A stretch of 64,000 nt of DNA. Origin: an uncultured Alphaproteobacteria bacterium. Lineage in GTDB: Bacteria > Pseudomonadota > Alphaproteobacteria > SP197. Under the pieces are notes generated by a model that made no database searches, was not told the DNA's origin, and saw only the letters and a program-made list of their open reading frames with translations. Position 1 is the first letter of the stretch. Each line of letters starts with the position of its first letter. Below are positions 1 to 8,997 of the stretch, in pieces. Location of the stretch: NCBI GenBank assembly GCA_958295695.1, contig OY282363.1, forward strand, positions 3,104,225-3,168,224, read 5' to 3'. The position numbers and the translations under genes were made by a program.

Positions 1-52
1 TGTAGTTCGAGAGCGGCGCGGCCACGCCCTCCGGATTGAATCGCTTCAGCAT
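1..52 (-). CDS. RidA-family protein, N-terminal fragment (cut by window edge)
   Basis: Only the first 17 codons are inside the window. They read MLKRFNPEGVAAPLSNY, which matches the usual opening of RidA-family (YjgF/UK114) enamine/imine deaminase-like proteins of proteobacteria. The ATG lies at 50-52 and the gene continues leftward beyond base 1. It is on the same strand as gshA, 136 bases downstream of that gene's stop. The assignment rests on the N-terminal pattern alone. Confidence 0.5.
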   Translation of the reverse strand, partial: MLKRFNPEGVAAPLSNY

Positions 53-188
53 CTCCGTCCCTCCTCGGGTTCGTCCTGGCCGCGATCCGCCCCCAGAGCG
101 CGATCCTGTCGGATGGGACCGGGTCCGGTTCCCTTCGACGGGCTCGGGGACCGTCGCCGCTCCCGGTTCGAGACGACAGGACAAGGCT

Positions 189-1550
189 CTAGAACGCATA
201 TTCCGTGAACACGGGCGCGATGTCGCCTTTCCAGGCGTTGTCGTAGCGGTCGAGCAGGTCCTCGGCCGGCGTGCGGCCGGAAATCGCGATCTCCATGAGC
301 GAATCGAGGAAATGGACCTCGTCGAGGCTGCCGTCGTACTCGCGGCGCAGGCGCAGGCCCTCGCCCGAGATCTCGAGCGCCCTCCGGGCGATATCCTGCA
401 CCGAGCCGCCCCGGAACGGCGCCTTCAGCCCCATCCTCGGCACGTCCGCCTTCATGCGGAGCTGCTCCTCCCAGGTCCAATCCCTGACGAGGTCCCAGGC
501 CGCGTCGAGCGCCGTGGGCTCGTAGAACAGGCCCGCCCAGAGGGCGGGAAGCGCGCAGATGCGCCGCCAGCTCGCGCCGTCGGCGCCGCGCACCTCCATG
601 TAACGCTTGATCCGGACATCCGGGAACAGCGTGGTCAGGTGGTCCTCCCAGTCGCTGACCGTGGGGAGCTCGCCCGGCAGGGCGGGCAGCCTGCCCTCGA
701 GGAAGTCGCGGAACGACTGGCCCGCCGCGTCGATGTAGGTTCCGTCGCGCATGACGAAGTACATCGGCACGTCGAGCGCGTAGTCGACATAGCGCTCGAA
801 CCCGAAGCCGTCCTCGGCGACGAACTTCAGCAGGCCGCTGCGGTCGTTGTCGGTGTCGGTCCAGACGTGCGCGCGCAGCGAGAGGAAGCCGTTCGGCCGG
901 CCCTCCGAGAAGGGCGAGTTGGCGAACAGCGCCGTCGCCACCGCCTGGAGCGCCTGGGCGACCCGGAACTTGCGCGCCATGTCCGCCTCGGAGGCGAAAT
1001 CCAGGTTCGCCTGTATCGTGCAGGTGCGGATCATCATGTCGAGACCCATGGCGCCGACCCTGGGCATGTAGTCCCGCATGATCCCGTAACGGCCCTTGGG
1101 CATCCACGGCACGTCCCCGCGCGCGTCGCGCGGGCGGAAGCCGAGGCCGAGGAAGATGACGCCGAGCTCCTCGGCGACCTCCTTGCACTGGTCGAGATGG
1201 GCGTTCACCTCGCGGCAGGTCTCGTGCAGCGTGCGCAGCGGCGCGCCGGAAAGCTCGACCTGGCCGCCCGGCTCGAGCGAGACATGCTGGGCGTCCTTCC
1301 CCAGGCCGATGACGTTGCGGCCCTCGAACATCGGCTCCCAGCCGAAGCGCCGCAACTCCTCCAGGATCGCGCGGATGCCGTTGGGCGCGTCGTAGGAGAG
1401 CGGAGCGAAGGTCGCGGCGTCGTAGGCGAACTTCTCGTGCTCGGTGCCGATCCGCCAGCTTTCGCGGGGCTTGCAGCCGCTCTCCAGCCGCTCGACGAGC
1501 TGCGCCTTGCTCGTCACCGGCGTGGTGTCCTGCGCGGAAGGAATGGACAT
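189..1550 (-). CDS. gshA: Glutamate-cysteine ligase (alphaproteobacterial/plant type)
   Basis: The 453-residue product is the ATP-dependent ligase that joins L-glutamate and L-cysteine, the first step of glutathione synthesis in the cytoplasm. It shows the hallmarks of the alphaproteobacterial/plant GCS2-like class: [10 protein letters not shown] near the N-terminus, the segment [14 protein letters not shown] in the middle and [14 protein letters not shown] after it. The length is normal for that class. The ATG at 1548-1550 gives the conserved N-terminus; the frame stays open further upstream but overlaps rsmE. The gene starts 29 bases after the rsmE stop, so the two probably form an rsmE-gshA transcript. 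The TAG stop lies inside a dispersed repeat (TAGAGCCTTGTCCTGTCG). Confidence 0.95.
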   Translation of the reverse strand: MSIPSAQDTTPVTSKAQLVERLESGCKPRESWRIGTEHEKFAYDAATFAPLSYDAPNGIRAILEELRRFGWEPMFEGRNVIGLGKDAQHVSLEPGGQVELSGAPLRTLHETCREVNAHLDQCKEVAEELGVIFLGLGFRPRDARGDVPWMPKGRYGIMRDYMPRVGAMGLDMMIRTCTIQANLDFASEADMARKFRVAQALQAVATALFANSPFSEGRPNGFLSLRAHVWTDTDNDRSGLLKFVAEDGFGFERYVDYALDVPMYFVMRDGTYIDAAGQSFRDFLEGRLPALPGELPTVSDWEDHLTTLFPDVRIKRYMEVRGADGASWRRICALPALWAGLFYEPTALDAAWDLVRDWTWEEQLRMKADVPRMGLKAPFRGGSVQDIARRALEISGEGLRLRREYDGSLDEVHFLDSLMEIAISGRTPAEDLLDRYDNAWKGDIAPVFTEYAF

Positions 1551-1579
1551 CGTCCGAAGCCCTCTTGCGACCGTGGGGG

Positions 1580-2326
1580 TTACGGGGCGGCGGCCCCGTC
1601 CCGACCGGTCGCGACACCTGCCACAGCGGTCAGGGTTTGCCAAGCGGCAAGGGCCGCCGCGGCCGCGGTCTCGACGCGCAGGACATGGGGACCCAATGAG
1701 ACCGGGACGACCATGGGACGCGCCTTCAACCCCTCGAGCTCGGCGGGCGCGAAGCCGCCCTCGGGACCCACCAGGAACGCGGCCGGCCCCGCCGCCGGAC
1801 CGGCGAGGGGGCGGCCTTCCCCGCTCGCGTCGCACAGGTAGAGCACGCGGTCCCGGGGCCAGTCGCCGAGCGCCTCGTCGAGCGTCCGCTGCCCGCGGCA
1901 GGCGGGAACGTCGAGGCGTCCGCACTGCTCGGCTGCTTCCAGGGCCCACGCGGCGAGCCTGTCGGGCCTGGCGGCGGGCGGCTCGGTCCGCTCCAGGGTC
2001 ACCGGCGTCAGGCGGCCGGCGCCGAGCTCGGTCGCCTTCTCGACGAGGAAGCGCAGCCGGTCCCTCTTCGGCGGCGAGAAGAGCAGCCAGGGCCCGTCGC
2101 CGGGGGTCTGCGCGCGCAGGCGCCCGTCGCACCGCGCGCTCCCGTCGCCGAGGCGCGCCAGCCACTCGCCGTCCGCGCCGTTGAACAGCCGCACCGCGTC
2201 GCCTTGCCCCAGCCGCATGACCCGTGCGAGGTAGCGCCGCTGGCCGTCCGACAGCGGGACCCGGGTCCCGGCCGCCAGCGGCGATGAGACATGGAGGCGC
2301 GGCACGGGCCGCCCGTCACGGCGCAT
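1580..2326 (-). CDS. rsmE: 16S rRNA (uracil-1498-N3)-methyltransferase
   Basis: The 248-residue SPOUT-class methyltransferase is predicted to methylate U1498 of 16S rRNA using S-adenosylmethionine. Family signatures are visible: an N-terminal PUA-like part ([30 protein letters not shown]), then [20 protein letters not shown], and the C-terminal trefoil-knot motif [15 protein letters not shown] followed by [13 protein letters not shown]. Length is typical. The ATG at 2324-2326 was chosen because it lies just before the conserved PRLHV segment. It is divergent from ubiA with only 15 bases between the two starts, so the promoters must overlap the coding regions. Confidence 0.94.
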   Translation of the reverse strand: MRRDGRPVPRLHVSSPLAAGTRVPLSDGQRRYLARVMRLGQGDAVRLFNGADGEWLARLGDGSARCDGRLRAQTPGDGPWLLFSPPKRDRLRFLVEKATELGAGRLTPVTLERTEPPAARPDRLAAWALEAAEQCGRLDVPACRGQRTLDEALGDWPRDRVLYLCDASGEGRPLAGPAAGPAAFLVGPEGGFAPAELEGLKARPMVVPVSLGPHVLRVETAAAAALAAWQTLTAVAGVATGRDGAAAP

Positions 2327-2341
2327 GGAGCCTCCCAAGCG

Positions 2342-3259
2342 ATGACCGCGCCCAGCGATAGCGCGAAGGGCGCGGCGGCCACAAGCTGGATCGACGCGCG
2401 CATGCCGCCCCGGACGCGGCCGTGGCTGCGCCTCGCGCGCGCGGACAGGCCCGCCGGCTTCTGGCTCCTGATGTGGCCGTGCTGGTGGTCGGCCGCGCTC
2501 GCCGCCCCGGGCTGGCCGGACCCGGCGCTGCTGGCCCTGTTCGCCGCGGGCGCCGTCGTCATGCGCGCGGCCGGATGCGTCGTCAACGACATCGCGGACC
2601 GCGAATTCGACGCCCGGGTGGAGCGCACGAAATCCCGCCCCCTCGCGAGCGGCGAGGCGTCGGTCTCCGGCGCGCTGGTCTTCCTGGCCGTCCTCCTCGC
2701 CTGCGGCCTCGCCATTCTCGTCCAGCTCGACCGGGCCGCGGTCCTGGTCGGCGCGGGCTCGCTCGTCCTGGTGGGACTCTACCCCTTCATGAAGCGGATC
2801 ACCCATTGGCCCCAGCTCTTCCTCGGCCTCACCTTCAACTGGGGCGCGCTCGTCGGCTGGGCCGCCGTCACCGGCGACCTCGCGCCCGCGCCCCTGCTGC
2901 TCTACGCGGGGTGCGTCTGCTGGACCGTCGGCTACGACACGATCTACGCGCACCAGGACAAGGCCGACGACATCCGGATCGGCGTGAAGTCGACCGCCCT
3001 GCTGTTCGGCGGCTGGACGAAGCCGCTGGTCGCCCTGCTTTACGTCCTGTTCCTGGCGGGCGCCGCCGCCGCCGGATTCGCCGCCGGGCTGGCGTGGCCG
3101 TTCCATCTGGCGCTGTCGGTCGTCGCGGCCCACCTCGCCTGGCAGGTCGCGACCGTCGACCTCGACAGTCCCGCGTCCTGTTCCGGGCGCTTCGCCTCCA
3201 ACGTCCAGGCCGGCGCCCTGCTCTTCGCCGCCATCGTCCTCGGCCGGGTCGTCTCGTAG
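2342..3259 (+). CDS. ubiA: 4-hydroxybenzoate polyprenyltransferase
   Basis: The 305-residue integral membrane prenyltransferase attaches the polyprenyl tail to 4-hydroxybenzoate in ubiquinone synthesis. The first aspartate-rich motif is NDIADREFD (NDxxDxxxD) and the second region is YAHQDKADDIRIG. Seven or more hydrophobic segments alternate with short loops, as expected. The ATG at 2342 fits the family start; an upstream in-frame ATG at 2291 would run into rsmE. The TAG stop is the first triplet of a palindromic repeat at 3257-3314. Confidence 0.95.
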   Translation: MTAPSDSAKGAAATSWIDARMPPRTRPWLRLARADRPAGFWLLMWPCWWSAALAAPGWPDPALLALFAAGAVVMRAAGCVVNDIADREFDARVERTKSRPLASGEASVSGALVFLAVLLACGLAILVQLDRAAVLVGAGSLVLVGLYPFMKRITHWPQLFLGLTFNWGALVGWAAVTGDLAPAPLLLYAGCVCWTVGYDTIYAHQDKADDIRIGVKSTALLFGGWTKPLVALLYVLFLAGAAAAGFAAGLAWPFHLALSVVAAHLAWQVATVDLDSPASCSGRFASNVQAGALLFAAIVLGRVVS

Positions 3260-3314
3260 GGCGGGTCCGCGGTCGCGTCCCCGGAGCGGTTCCGCGCGGA
3301 ACGGGACCGCCCTA
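3257..3314. repeat. Dispersed palindromic repeat at ubiA stop
   Basis: The block begins with TAGGGCGGGTCC, which includes the ubiA stop codon, and ends with GGGACCGCCCTA, so its ends form an imperfect inverted repeat. Its inner part (GCGGTTCCGCGCGGAAC) resembles the repeat found at the mutL 3' end. The remaining 200 or so bases up to the triple-RidA stop hold no gene I can support. Confidence 0.55.
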
Positions 3315-3527
3315 CCCCGCGCGGGCGGCCTCGACGAGGCGGCGGAGCTTGGCGCGCGCCGGGCCGGACCCCAGCGCGATGAGCCCGCGGTCGGGCGCGG
3401 CCATCGGCCGGTCGGGGGCGATACGGTCGAGCGCGGCGCGCGGGACGGCTCGAGGTAGGCCCCGATGCAGGCGGTCGGGAGCGGCGCGGACGGCCTCCGC
3501 GGGGTCCGGCCCGCGACGGGGAGCGGG

Positions 3528-4754
3528 TCATCCCTTCGCGATTCCCCAGATCTCGACGGTCATCTCGTCGTTGTGCATGTGGGGCTGCGGCACGCAGGTG
3601 ACGGGCGGCAGCGGCCCGGCGACGCAGGCCGCGACCGCGTCGAGAAACCGCCCGGTCGCGGCCGGACTCCCGTCCGAGGCGAAATGGCAGACGAGGAGCT
3701 TCAGGTCCGAACTCACCGCGCCGAAGCCGCGCAGGATGTCGTCGATGTAGCCCATGGTGAAGCGCGCCTGCCGCGTCGGATCGCCCGGATACACCACCCG
3801 GCCCCGGTTGGCGCCCGGCTCGAACGGCACTTGGCCGCCGGTCCAGATCGCGCCCCGCAGCCGGCTCCCCTGGCGGTAGGGAACGGGAATGGGCCAGTCC
3901 CAGACCCGCTTCGGCCAGCTGTCCTCGCGCGGGATGTACTTGTCGAAGCCGTTCCGTTCCTCGCGGTAGCCCAGCAGTTCGACCTTGGTGAGCGCGCCTT
4001 CCGGATAGAGCCGATGGCACGGCACGACGGTGGCCACCGCCGCCGGTTCGCGGAAATAGCCCGCCCTGGCCGCGGCCATCCCGGCCCATTGATCGAGGGT
4101 CGAGCCGAAGTAGTAGCCTTCCTTCTTGATGACGTCCTGGAAGCCGGCCCCGAGCCCGGCGAGCGTCTCCCCCAGGCGGCCCATCGCGATGTGGGTCTGC
4201 TCGATGCCGTCGCCGGTGGGGACGCTCCCGTCGGCCCGCGCCGCCGTGCGGCCCGACACCGAGAAGAACTCGCCGGCCCTGAGACCGCGGGTGATCCGGG
4301 GCGCGGCGAACAGCCCGGCCCGCGCCTCGGGAACCGGCTCGCCGACCACCCTCGCGTCCCGGTCCCGCCGCCAGCCCTTGCGGGCGATGGTCTGGACCTG
4401 GACGAGCTGGCCCTCGAACGGCTGCATCGGGACCGGGTTGGCGGTGACGGCTGGCGCCGGCTGCGATCCGACGCGGGCGTGGACGGCGGCCAGGATGTCC
4501 CATTCGTCCATGCCCCGGTCGGGGGCGTGGAACAGCTTGACGCGCACGGCGTCGGCGAGCGTCGCGCCCTCGACCGCCAGGGCCGCATCGACGTTGTCGA
4601 GCGCGCCGGCGAGCTGGGCCCGGAGGTCGCCGGGATGGCGGACGGCGCCCGCCGCGTCGAAGTCGCCCGCCCCGCCGACGAACGCGAGGCCGCCGGCCGC
4701 GCCCGAGACCTCGTGCGGACGTCCGTAGGGCAGTCGCCAGACCGGTGCGGTCAT
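3528..4754 (-). CDS. Triple RidA-domain fusion protein
   Basis: The 408-residue protein is about three times the length of a normal RidA (YjgF/UK114) subunit and reads as three tandem RidA-like units. Unit 1 is roughly residues 1-130 (EGATLADAVRVKLFHAP, then PAPAVTANPVP and LVQVQTIA). Unit 2 is about 145-265 (FFSVSGRTA, LAGLGAGFQDVIKKEGYY, PCHRLYPEGALTKVELLGY). Unit 3 is about 285-408 (GAIWTGGQVPFEPGA, FGAVSSDLKLLVCHFAS, PPVTCVPQPHMHNDEMTVEI). Standalone RidA forms trimers with active sites between subunits, so the fusion may be a one-chain trimer; that is inference. The ATG overlaps the stop of the preceding PIN fragment as ATGA, suggesting coupled translation. The substrate is unknown. Confidence 0.75.
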   Translation of the reverse strand: MTAPVWRLPYGRPHEVSGAAGGLAFVGGAGDFDAAGAVRHPGDLRAQLAGALDNVDAALAVEGATLADAVRVKLFHAPDRGMDEWDILAAVHARVGSQPAPAVTANPVPMQPFEGQLVQVQTIARKGWRRDRDARVVGEPVPEARAGLFAAPRITRGLRAGEFFSVSGRTAARADGSVPTGDGIEQTHIAMGRLGETLAGLGAGFQDVIKKEGYYFGSTLDQWAGMAAARAGYFREPAAVATVVPCHRLYPEGALTKVELLGYREERNGFDKYIPREDSWPKRVWDWPIPVPYRQGSRLRGAIWTGGQVPFEPGANRGRVVYPGDPTRQARFTMGYIDDILRGFGAVSSDLKLLVCHFASDGSPAATGRFLDAVAACVAGPLPPVTCVPQPHMHNDEMTVEIWGIAKG

Positions 4755-4927
4755 CGCGCCTCTCCCTCGGGCGGCCCCGGCCCGGTTCCCTGGGCGTCGA
4801 GGGTCTCGACCGGACAATCGAGGCGCGCCTTGGCGCGGATCGCGGGTTCGTTCGTCGCGGGATCGAGCGGCGCCCGCGCATCCGGTTCGAGAAAGCGCGG
4901 GAGCGCCGTGGCGTCGAAAACCGGCAT
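4751..4927 (-). pseudogene. PIN-domain protein, N-terminal remnant
   Basis: The 58-codon frame begins MPVFDATALPRFLEPDARAP and continues DPATNEPAIRAKAR. This is the typical start of a family of VapC-like PIN-domain proteins, in which the Asp of VFDAT is the first metal ligand. After about residue 47 the similarity stops and the frame runs into the start of the triple-RidA gene (ATGA overlap). More than half of a normal PIN domain of about 130 residues, including the later acidic ligands, is missing. It is joined to the upstream gene by a TGATG overlap, so the operon structure survives. I infer a deletion that removed the PIN 3' portion. Confidence 0.6.
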
Positions 4928-5670
4928 CAACGAGGCTCGCCCCGGCCGCGCAAGCGCCCAAGCTCCGACGGCGGGTCGACGACGCGCTTCCATCCACTGC
5001 CTTCGACGTCGCGCAAACGTCCGACGATCTCGCCGAGAGGCGCATCGTCGAGTTCGTCGAACTCCGCGATGTTGAAGCGCTTCATCGTCCAGACGCCATC
5101 GGCGTCGCGCTCCCAGCGACCGTCGCCCCGCACGCGCAGGGTGGGGCCATAGAGATGGACCGCGAGACGCCGCGCCATGTCGCGGGTGGCGTTGCACATA
5201 TGGACGGTCTCGCCGTCCCGCAGATGCACGGGCACGGTGTCGTCCCGGCCGCCGACGCGGATGAGCACGCCATCGAGGACGCCGGGCTGATTGAAGGCGC
5301 CGAAGGTCAACGGCTGCGGACGCTCGCGGCCCGGAAACCGGATCACCTCGGCCCCGCCGCCTTCCCTCAGGCTGCCGACCGCGTCGTCGTCGGCCAGACG
5401 ACGGTCCAGCGTTTTGAACGCCCGGGCCGCGTCCTCGGGAGCCTCGCCGCGCTTTAGGGCGTGGAGCCGGTTCCGGACTTCGGGCGCGGCTTCGGGATCG
5501 ACCCTGTGCGCGAGCGCGGCGCTGCCGGCATCGAGACGCACGAAATGCACCCGCTCCGTCCTGCCCAGCAGGCGCGCCAGATCGGCCATGTATTCGGCCA
5601 GACGCGCCATGGGCAGGGTGTCGGGGGTGTAGGCGTCGATGACGAACCGATACTCGTCCGCATCCTTCAT
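4927..5670 (-). CDS. Hypothetical protein associated with PIN gene
   Basis: The 247-residue protein has no domain I can name. It begins MKDADEYRFVIDAYTPDTLP, with MARLAEYMADLARLLG and HFVRLDAGSAALAHRV nearby. It is mostly hydrophilic, without membrane segments or a signal peptide. The middle part (GVLIRVGGRDDTVPVHLRDG) suggests a beta-rich domain. I recall similar proteins sitting directly upstream of PIN-domain genes in other proteobacteria; here the stop overlaps the PIN remnant start as TGATG. The block follows a restriction-methylase gene on the same strand. A role in a toxin-antitoxin or defence setting is inference only. Confidence 0.6.
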   Translation of the reverse strand: MKDADEYRFVIDAYTPDTLPMARLAEYMADLARLLGRTERVHFVRLDAGSAALAHRVDPEAAPEVRNRLHALKRGEAPEDAARAFKTLDRRLADDDAVGSLREGGGAEVIRFPGRERPQPLTFGAFNQPGVLDGVLIRVGGRDDTVPVHLRDGETVHMCNATRDMARRLAVHLYGPTLRVRGDGRWERDADGVWTMKRFNIAEFDELDDAPLGEIVGRLRDVEGSGWKRVVDPPSELGRLRGRGEPR

Positions 5671-5782
5671 GGCGATGCCCCCACGCCGGAGCCAATGGGT
5701 GAACGGTCTGTCTTGTCGGACTTTATACTTGACGCCGACGAATGCCCAGCAAGCGACGGAGCCCGCTCTCGGGCGACGGACC

Positions 5783-8700
5783 TTATCCCCCTTCGAGCAG
5801 GGCGGTCGCCAGGTTTTCCAAGCGGGCGGCGACGCCGTGGTCGGCGAGGGCGGCGCGGACGCGCTTGCGCGCGCGGGTGAAGTGTTCGCCCTCCCTGACG
5901 GGGACATGGCCCGCGGCTTCCTCCGCCGTCGCCGCCGCGTCCGCCAGCCGGCGATGGAGCGGGTTCCCGGCATCGAAACGCGGGATCGGCAGGTTGAAGA
6001 CATACTTGTCGAAGTCCCGCGCGCCCCACTGGCCCTGGGACTGATAGCGCTCCACACCGGCGCGCAAGGTCTCGCTGTTGAGGACGCCGCAGAGATAGCA
6101 GGCCTCATCGAGGCTCCCCACCGCCGTCCAGTACAGCTTGTGCTCAACAACCGCCGTCTCGTCCCTGATGACACAGGCGGCGGGGATGGTCCCCGATGCC
6201 GTGTAGACGACCCGGATCGGCGCAATGGGGAATTGGCAAGAGAGTTCGCCGTGGTAGTCGATGCGTTCAAGATGGCTCATGGCGCTTCGCTTGTGCTCCG
6301 CCCAGAGCGCTTCGGCCTTTTCGAGCCATCGTCCCAACCGCGGCCAACCGCGCCGCCAGGCGCCCCGCGAATCCATCAATTCGTTCCGTTTGCCGTCCCA
6401 CGGCACAACCGCCAGAGGCGGCTCCAACGAGCGGAACGGCGCCACGGATTCGCCGAGCAGGGCCGGCCGCAGAAACTCCTTGTCGACGGGGCCTTCGGGG
6501 GGGGCCATGCCCTTCCATGGCTCCTTGTCCTGGTTGCCGGCGCGGCCTCGGACCAGAGGAAACGAGGGGTTCGGCGGCAGAAGACCGGTCGGTCGAACGG
6601 GTTCCACCAAAACAAGCCGCCGCGGCACCAGGGTCGCGCCCTGCCGGAACGCGCGGCGATAGGGGGAACCGCCTTCGTCGGCGGCTTCCGGCGGCCACGG
6701 CTCGTCCGTTTCCGTCAGGTTGGCGTCGGCTTCCGATTCGTCGGCGTCCCGTCTCGGCAACGTCCCGGCGAACGCGGCCACCCGGACGGGTGGGCGGGCG
6801 GGCGTCGCGCCGTCGTGAACATCGGCGAACAACGCGCAACTCGGCACGGGGAAGAGCGGCTGCACCTCCGGTCCGAACGCCCATGCCTCGGCGAAGCGGA
6901 GACGGAACTCGACATGGCCGAGGCGCGCGACCTCGCCCCCGCGGAACTTCCGATAGGCCAGACGGGACATGGCGGCGTGAGGCATCACCAGGGCGATGCG
7001 CCCCGTCCGGCGCATGTAGAGCAAGGCCGCGCGCATGTAGAAGTAGCCCGAAAGGTCCTGCTGGGTCGCGACCTTGCCGCCGACCCAGAGACGCGCCGAC
7101 CGGCATTCCTCGCGGAAACGGACCCGATAGTCCCCGCTCATGTAACGGAACGACACCCAGGGCGGATTGCCGATCACGACGTCCGCCTTCTGTCCTTCGC
7201 TCGACAGCCAGACGGGCCGGGCGAGGTTGCGCGCCACATAGCCCCAGATGTGGTTGCGGCCCTCCCCTTGCAGGCGGCGCATGACTTTGTATGTGTCACG
7301 GAGGATGCAGCGGTCCTCGGCCTGCGCGTACGTTCTTTGCGCCAACCAGGCCGAGAACGCCGCGCCCGGTTCGGATCGCGCGGCGAATTCGATCATGGTG
7401 TTCAGCACCGAGTCGAAAAGCCCGGCGTCGGACGCCACGGCGGCGGGAAAGCGCAGCGTCGCCGCATCGAGCCGACGGGGCGTCGGCTCGGCCAACGTGA
7501 CTGGAGGCACGAAGATCTCGAGGATGTTGTCGGCGGCGAGCAGGTCGGGTTGTTTTCCCTTCTCGCCGGTCCGCGCCAGGTTCCATTGCAGCGCGTCGCC
7601 CAGGTAGACCGGGACGGCGACGCCGCCCGGATGTTCCCGGCGCAGCGCCGGCATGAGCGCCAGAAGATAGGTCACGCGGGCGAAGATGACGGCGACGGGA
7701 TGGATGTCGATACCGGCGATGTTCTCGGCCGCGCGCCGCGCCGCCGCCGCGGGCGACAAGCCGGAAGCGTCGGCCGCGTCGAGCACGGCCCGCACCGCGT
7801 GGAACAGGAAGGTCCCCGAACCGCAGGCCGGGTCCATGACCCGCCGTTCCCACGGGTCGTCCACGGCGGCCGCGACCATGCGGGCGGCCAGCCAGTCCGG
7901 CGTGTAATATTCGCCGAGGTCGTGACGGGTCCCGGGGTCGATCAGGCTCTCGTAGAGCGCCTTGAGGATATCGACGCGGATGTCGTCGAGGCGGAAGCGG
8001 TTCACCTGACGCGCGATCCGCATGACCAGATCCGCGCCGGCTTCCTCGGCCAGCACCCAGTCGAAGAAATCGGGCTCGCTCTGCCCGGCGAGGCCGAGGT
8101 CCGAGAACGCCGCGCCGTGAAGGAGCGCCGCCGCGTCCCTTGGCGGAGCGTCGATCACCGCCGCCCAGGCCACGGCCTTGGCGACGACCGCGAGATAGGT
8201 GTGTTGCAGGAACAGGGCGTCGTCGCCGACCTCGGCCCCGTAGGCGAGGCTCAGAAGCCTGTCCCACAGTTCGCGCTTCAGGCGCGCCTCGGGCGTCTGT
8301 CCGATGCGGCTCCAGAGTTCTCCGAGATCGTCGAGCGCGCGTCTCGCCGCCAGGCTCTCCCGCCCGAACTCGCGCTTGACGGTATGCGGATCGGGCGTGA
8401 GTCCGTCGCCGATGGCGACCGCGCCCTGCAGCCAGGCCAGGAGGTCTCGCGGCGCGTCCTTGTCCGCGCGATGGGCGCCGACTTCCACGACGGCGCCGTT
8501 CTTGAGGAAATAGGCGGCGAACTCCGCGCCGTCGGTGGCGACGCCGACGTATTTTTCGCCGGTCCGGCCCTCGCGTTCGGAGAGATACCGCGCCAGCCCT
8601 TCCTCGGCGTCCCCGCGCTCGCGTTCCAGGTTCGACTTCAACTCGAACACGGTCCGGCCGAGCAGGGCGTCGATCCGGCCGCGCACTTCGGGAGCCTGCT

Positions 8701-8836
8701 TCTCGAAATCGATGTCCCGGCTGTCCGCGCCGAGTCCGCCGACCAGAAGCCGATGCAGCAAGACGCGGACCTTCTCGTGGCCGGGACGCGAGGCGAGCTC
8801 CGAAACCAGCGCGTCCCGTTCCTCCGCCGTCAGCAT
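5783..8836 (-). CDS. Fused nuclease / N6-adenine DNA methyltransferase (Eco57I-like, type IIG)
   Basis: The 1017-residue protein looks like a single-chain restriction-modification enzyme. Near the N-terminus, RIDALLGRTVFELKSN (residues about 54-69) fits the D...ExK pattern of PD-(D/E)XK nucleases (D55, E65, K67). The gamma-class N6-adenine methylase core follows: the SAM-binding motif DPACGSGTFLFHA near residue 336 and the catalytic motif NPPW near residue 557. The C-terminal 400 residues (WDGKRNELMDSRG, CGVLNSET, FDKYVFNLPIPRFD) resemble the target-recognition part of Eco57I-type enzymes. No separate specificity subunit is nearby. It lies between ackA and the PIN/RidA block and is probably acquired. 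Whether it still cuts DNA cannot be read from sequence. Confidence 0.85.
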   Translation of the reverse strand: MLTAEERDALVSELASRPGHEKVRVLLHRLLVGGLGADSRDIDFEKQAPEVRGRIDALLGRTVFELKSNLERERGDAEEGLARYLSEREGRTGEKYVGVATDGAEFAAYFLKNGAVVEVGAHRADKDAPRDLLAWLQGAVAIGDGLTPDPHTVKREFGRESLAARRALDDLGELWSRIGQTPEARLKRELWDRLLSLAYGAEVGDDALFLQHTYLAVVAKAVAWAAVIDAPPRDAAALLHGAAFSDLGLAGQSEPDFFDWVLAEEAGADLVMRIARQVNRFRLDDIRVDILKALYESLIDPGTRHDLGEYYTPDWLAARMVAAAVDDPWERRVMDPACGSGTFLFHAVRAVLDAADASGLSPAAAARRAAENIAGIDIHPVAVIFARVTYLLALMPALRREHPGGVAVPVYLGDALQWNLARTGEKGKQPDLLAADNILEIFVPPVTLAEPTPRRLDAATLRFPAAVASDAGLFDSVLNTMIEFAARSEPGAAFSAWLAQRTYAQAEDRCILRDTYKVMRRLQGEGRNHIWGYVARNLARPVWLSSEGQKADVVIGNPPWVSFRYMSGDYRVRFREECRSARLWVGGKVATQQDLSGYFYMRAALLYMRRTGRIALVMPHAAMSRLAYRKFRGGEVARLGHVEFRLRFAEAWAFGPEVQPLFPVPSCALFADVHDGATPARPPVRVAAFAGTLPRRDADESEADANLTETDEPWPPEAADEGGSPYRRAFRQGATLVPRRLVLVEPVRPTGLLPPNPSFPLVRGRAGNQDKEPWKGMAPPEGPVDKEFLRPALLGESVAPFRSLEPPLAVVPWDGKRNELMDSRGAWRRGWPRLGRWLEKAEALWAEHKRSAMSHLERIDYHGELSCQFPIAPIRVVYTASGTIPAACVIRDETAVVEHKLYWTAVGSLDEACYLCGVLNSETLRAGVERYQSQGQWGARDFDKYVFNLPIPRFDAGNPLHRRLADAAATAEEAAGHVPVREGEHFTRARKRVRAALADHGVAARLENLATALLEGG

Positions 8837-8997
8837 GCGCGCGATCCCGGCGTCGCACGGTTCGGCGGCCGACCCGCGCCGCCGCCAGCGTGGAGCGCGG
8901 TCGAGTCGAGGAGCGGACTATCCGTCACGGCCGAACGCTGGACTCCGGCGGCGGCCCGGTCAACCGCCATGACCGTCGCGGAGACATCGGGCCATGT

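Noticed and set aside
36..1841. Very long open frames opposite gshA, ackA/tpa, mutL, ileS and other genes
   Set aside because: They are antisense shadows caused by high GC. They lack recognisable motifs, consist mostly of Arg/Pro/Ala-rich text, and overlap genes with clear family signatures.
3317..3527. Minus-strand frame with text like LDRIAPDRPM and LVEAARAG, perhaps an amidohydrolase remnant
   Set aside because: Only a few residues resemble the family, no start or active-site motif is seen, and the composition is that of random GC-rich DNA.
5725..5752. Promoter-like TTGCTG and TATAAA words (minus strand) ahead of the hypothetical gene at 4927-5670
   Set aside because: The spacer is 19 bases and the -35 match is partial, so it is too weak to annotate as a promoter.
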